DNA from: Alphaproteobacteria bacterium
Lineage (GTDB): Bacteria; Pseudomonadota; Alphaproteobacteria; Micavibrionales; CSBR16-224
Assembly (NCBI GenBank): GCA_007116755.1
Contig: SKHU01000123.1
Location: 1-6,661 of the forward strand
DNA: 6,661 bases
Direction: 5' to 3'
Positions within the stretch are counted from its first letter, which is position 1. The number at the start of each line of letters is the position of its first letter. Under the pieces are notes generated by a model. That model saw only the letters and a list, made by a program, of their open reading frames with translations, was not told where the DNA came from and ran no database searches. Of this stretch, positions 5,737-6,661 are shown in pieces. The position numbers were made by a program, and so were the translations under genes.

Positions 5737-6661
5737 TTAAAGAAAGCGCTCCCCTTCATCATCGGCGACACTCTCGCCGAACAGGTCTACGCGTTCCTCG
5801 ACTGCGCCTGCATCCTCGAAAGTGGCGATATGAAAGGCGGCATCTCCGGCATTGACCAGAGGCAATGTTGCCGTTCCGACGACAATCCCGGATTTTTTTG
5901 CGCGAATTTTAAAGACATCCTCACCAAACGGGTCGGAGACAATCCCCAGAATCTGGCCTTTTTTAACATGCGCCCCCAGACGGGTTTCCGATTGTAAAAT
6001 ACCGCTGTGCGGTGCGCGTACCCAGTGGCGCGATTTGGCGATAAAAACATTTTTTTCTTTTAATTCCGCCTCCGTTTTGCTCTTCAGCTTCGGCAGCATA
6101 CCAATCGCGCGCATCACCGACAATACCCCGCGCAAGCCGCTGCGGATCACACGCTCATTGAATTTCAGCGCTTCCCCGCCTTCGAACAGCACCAGAGGAA
6201 TACCGCGGCTGTCTGCTGCTTCACGCAGCGAACCGTCCACAAAATTCGCATTGATCAAAACAGGTGCGTTAAAAGCCTGCGCCATGCGCATGACCACAGG
6301 GTCTGCAAGATTTGCACGAATATGCGGCAGATTGGCACGGCTGAAACCTGCCGTGTGCAGATCAATACCGTGCGTGGCTTTTTCAAGAATTTCCGTTGTA
6401 AAAATATGCGCAACCTGCGCCGTCAGCGATCCGTCGACATTGCCGGGGAAAAACCGGTTCAAATCCCGCCTGTCCGGCAGATAGCGGGTTTTTGTATTAA
6501 AGCCGAACACATTGACAATCGGCACGGCGATCAGCGTTCCCCTGATTTTTGCCAGTGATTTTTGCCGCAAAAGCCGCCGGATAATATCCACACCGTTAAT
6601 TTCGTCTCCGTGGATTGCCGCGCAGACAAAAAGCCGCGGCCCGTCTTTTTTGCCCCGCACA
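5737..6661 (-). CDS. Succinylglutamate desuccinylase/aspartoacylase (AstE/AspA) family zinc hydrolase, 5' end missing
   Basis: Partial gene: 307 codons are visible and the reading frame continues past the right edge. The GTG at 6660-6658 is probably an internal Val, because family members normally have additional N-terminal sequence before the G-x-x-x-GP stretch seen here. Numbering from that codon, the zinc site is HGDE (17-20; His17 and Glu20) with His102 of DLHT (100-103). PDRRDLNR (62-69) holds substrate-binding Arg and Asn, and FEGG (159-162) supplies the probable catalytic Glu160. After about 205, the HWVRAPHSGIL region and the repeated G-x-V/I segments form a C-terminal beta domain of the barrel-sandwich type usual in this group. 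The family cleaves N-acyl or amide bonds of amino-acid-like substrates; the substrate here cannot be told. It is not clearly AstE, as no arginine-succinyltransferase pathway gene is visible. Related proteins elsewhere are found beside RimK-type ligases, which would lie outside this window if present. The stop TAA is at 5739-5737, with no clear terminator after it. Confidence 0.85.
   Translation of the reverse strand, partial: VRGKKDGPRLFVCAAIHGDEINGVDIIRRLLRQKSLAKIRGTLIAVPIVNVFGFNTKTRYLPDRRDLNRFFPGNVDGSLTAQVAHIFTTEILEKATHGIDLHTAGFSRANLPHIRANLADPVVMRMAQAFNAPVLINANFVDGSLREAADSRGIPLVLFEGGEALKFNERVIRSGLRGVLSVMRAIGMLPKLKSKTEAELKEKNVFIAKSRHWVRAPHSGILQSETRLGAHVKKGQILGIVSDPFGEDVFKIRAKKSGIVVGTATLPLVNAGDAAFHIATFEDAGAVEERVDLFGESVADDEGERFL

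Noticed and set aside
5852..6484. Plus-strand open frame of 210 codons opposite the AstE/AspA gene
   Set aside because: Antisense shadow of a gene with a complete zinc site; Arg/Ser/Pro-rich translation without motifs.

Overview
This is a chromosomal stretch from a Gram-negative bacterium, probably a proteobacterium and perhaps an alphaproteobacterium. That guess rests on a Blh-type sulfur metallo-hydrolase, a bacterial-type PEP carboxylase homologue, roughly balanced base composition and dense packing. The exact lineage cannot be fixed from the sequence alone. I see no insertion sequence, integrase, CRISPR array, tRNA or rRNA, and nothing that looks recently acquired.

Layout, left to right. 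A minus-strand MBL-fold hydrolase of the persulfide dioxygenase/Blh group occupies 44-901. A 159-base divergent intergenic region (902-1060) holds plausible back-to-back promoters. The plus strand then carries one long gene (1061-3970) for a divergent phosphoenolpyruvate carboxylase homologue with a TTG start. Its 3' end overlaps by 22 bases the 3' end of a minus-strand pair. That pair is a 400-residue TerB-domain membrane protein (4397-5599) followed, 19 bases on, by a 142-residue single-pass membrane-anchored protein of unknown function (3949-4377). After a 137-base gap with hairpin-forming sequence, a minus-strand AstE/AspA-type zinc hydrolase (5737 to the right edge) runs off the window, so its N-terminus is missing.

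How the genes relate. The sulfur hydrolase and the PEPC homologue are divergently transcribed and have no obvious metabolic link. The TerB-membrane gene and the small anchored gene look like a two-gene operon and are the least explained part of the window. The AstE/AspA gene lies upstream on the same strand and could be co-transcribed, but the gap and an apparent promoter suggest an independent start. The most notable observation is that the PEPC homologue keeps many catalytic-core residues but has replaced several normally near-invariant ones: the first half of the glycine-rich loop, the Lys of the GYSD motif and the C-terminal RNTG. It may therefore be a functionally altered paralogue. I did not find a clear, complete, previously undescribed system.
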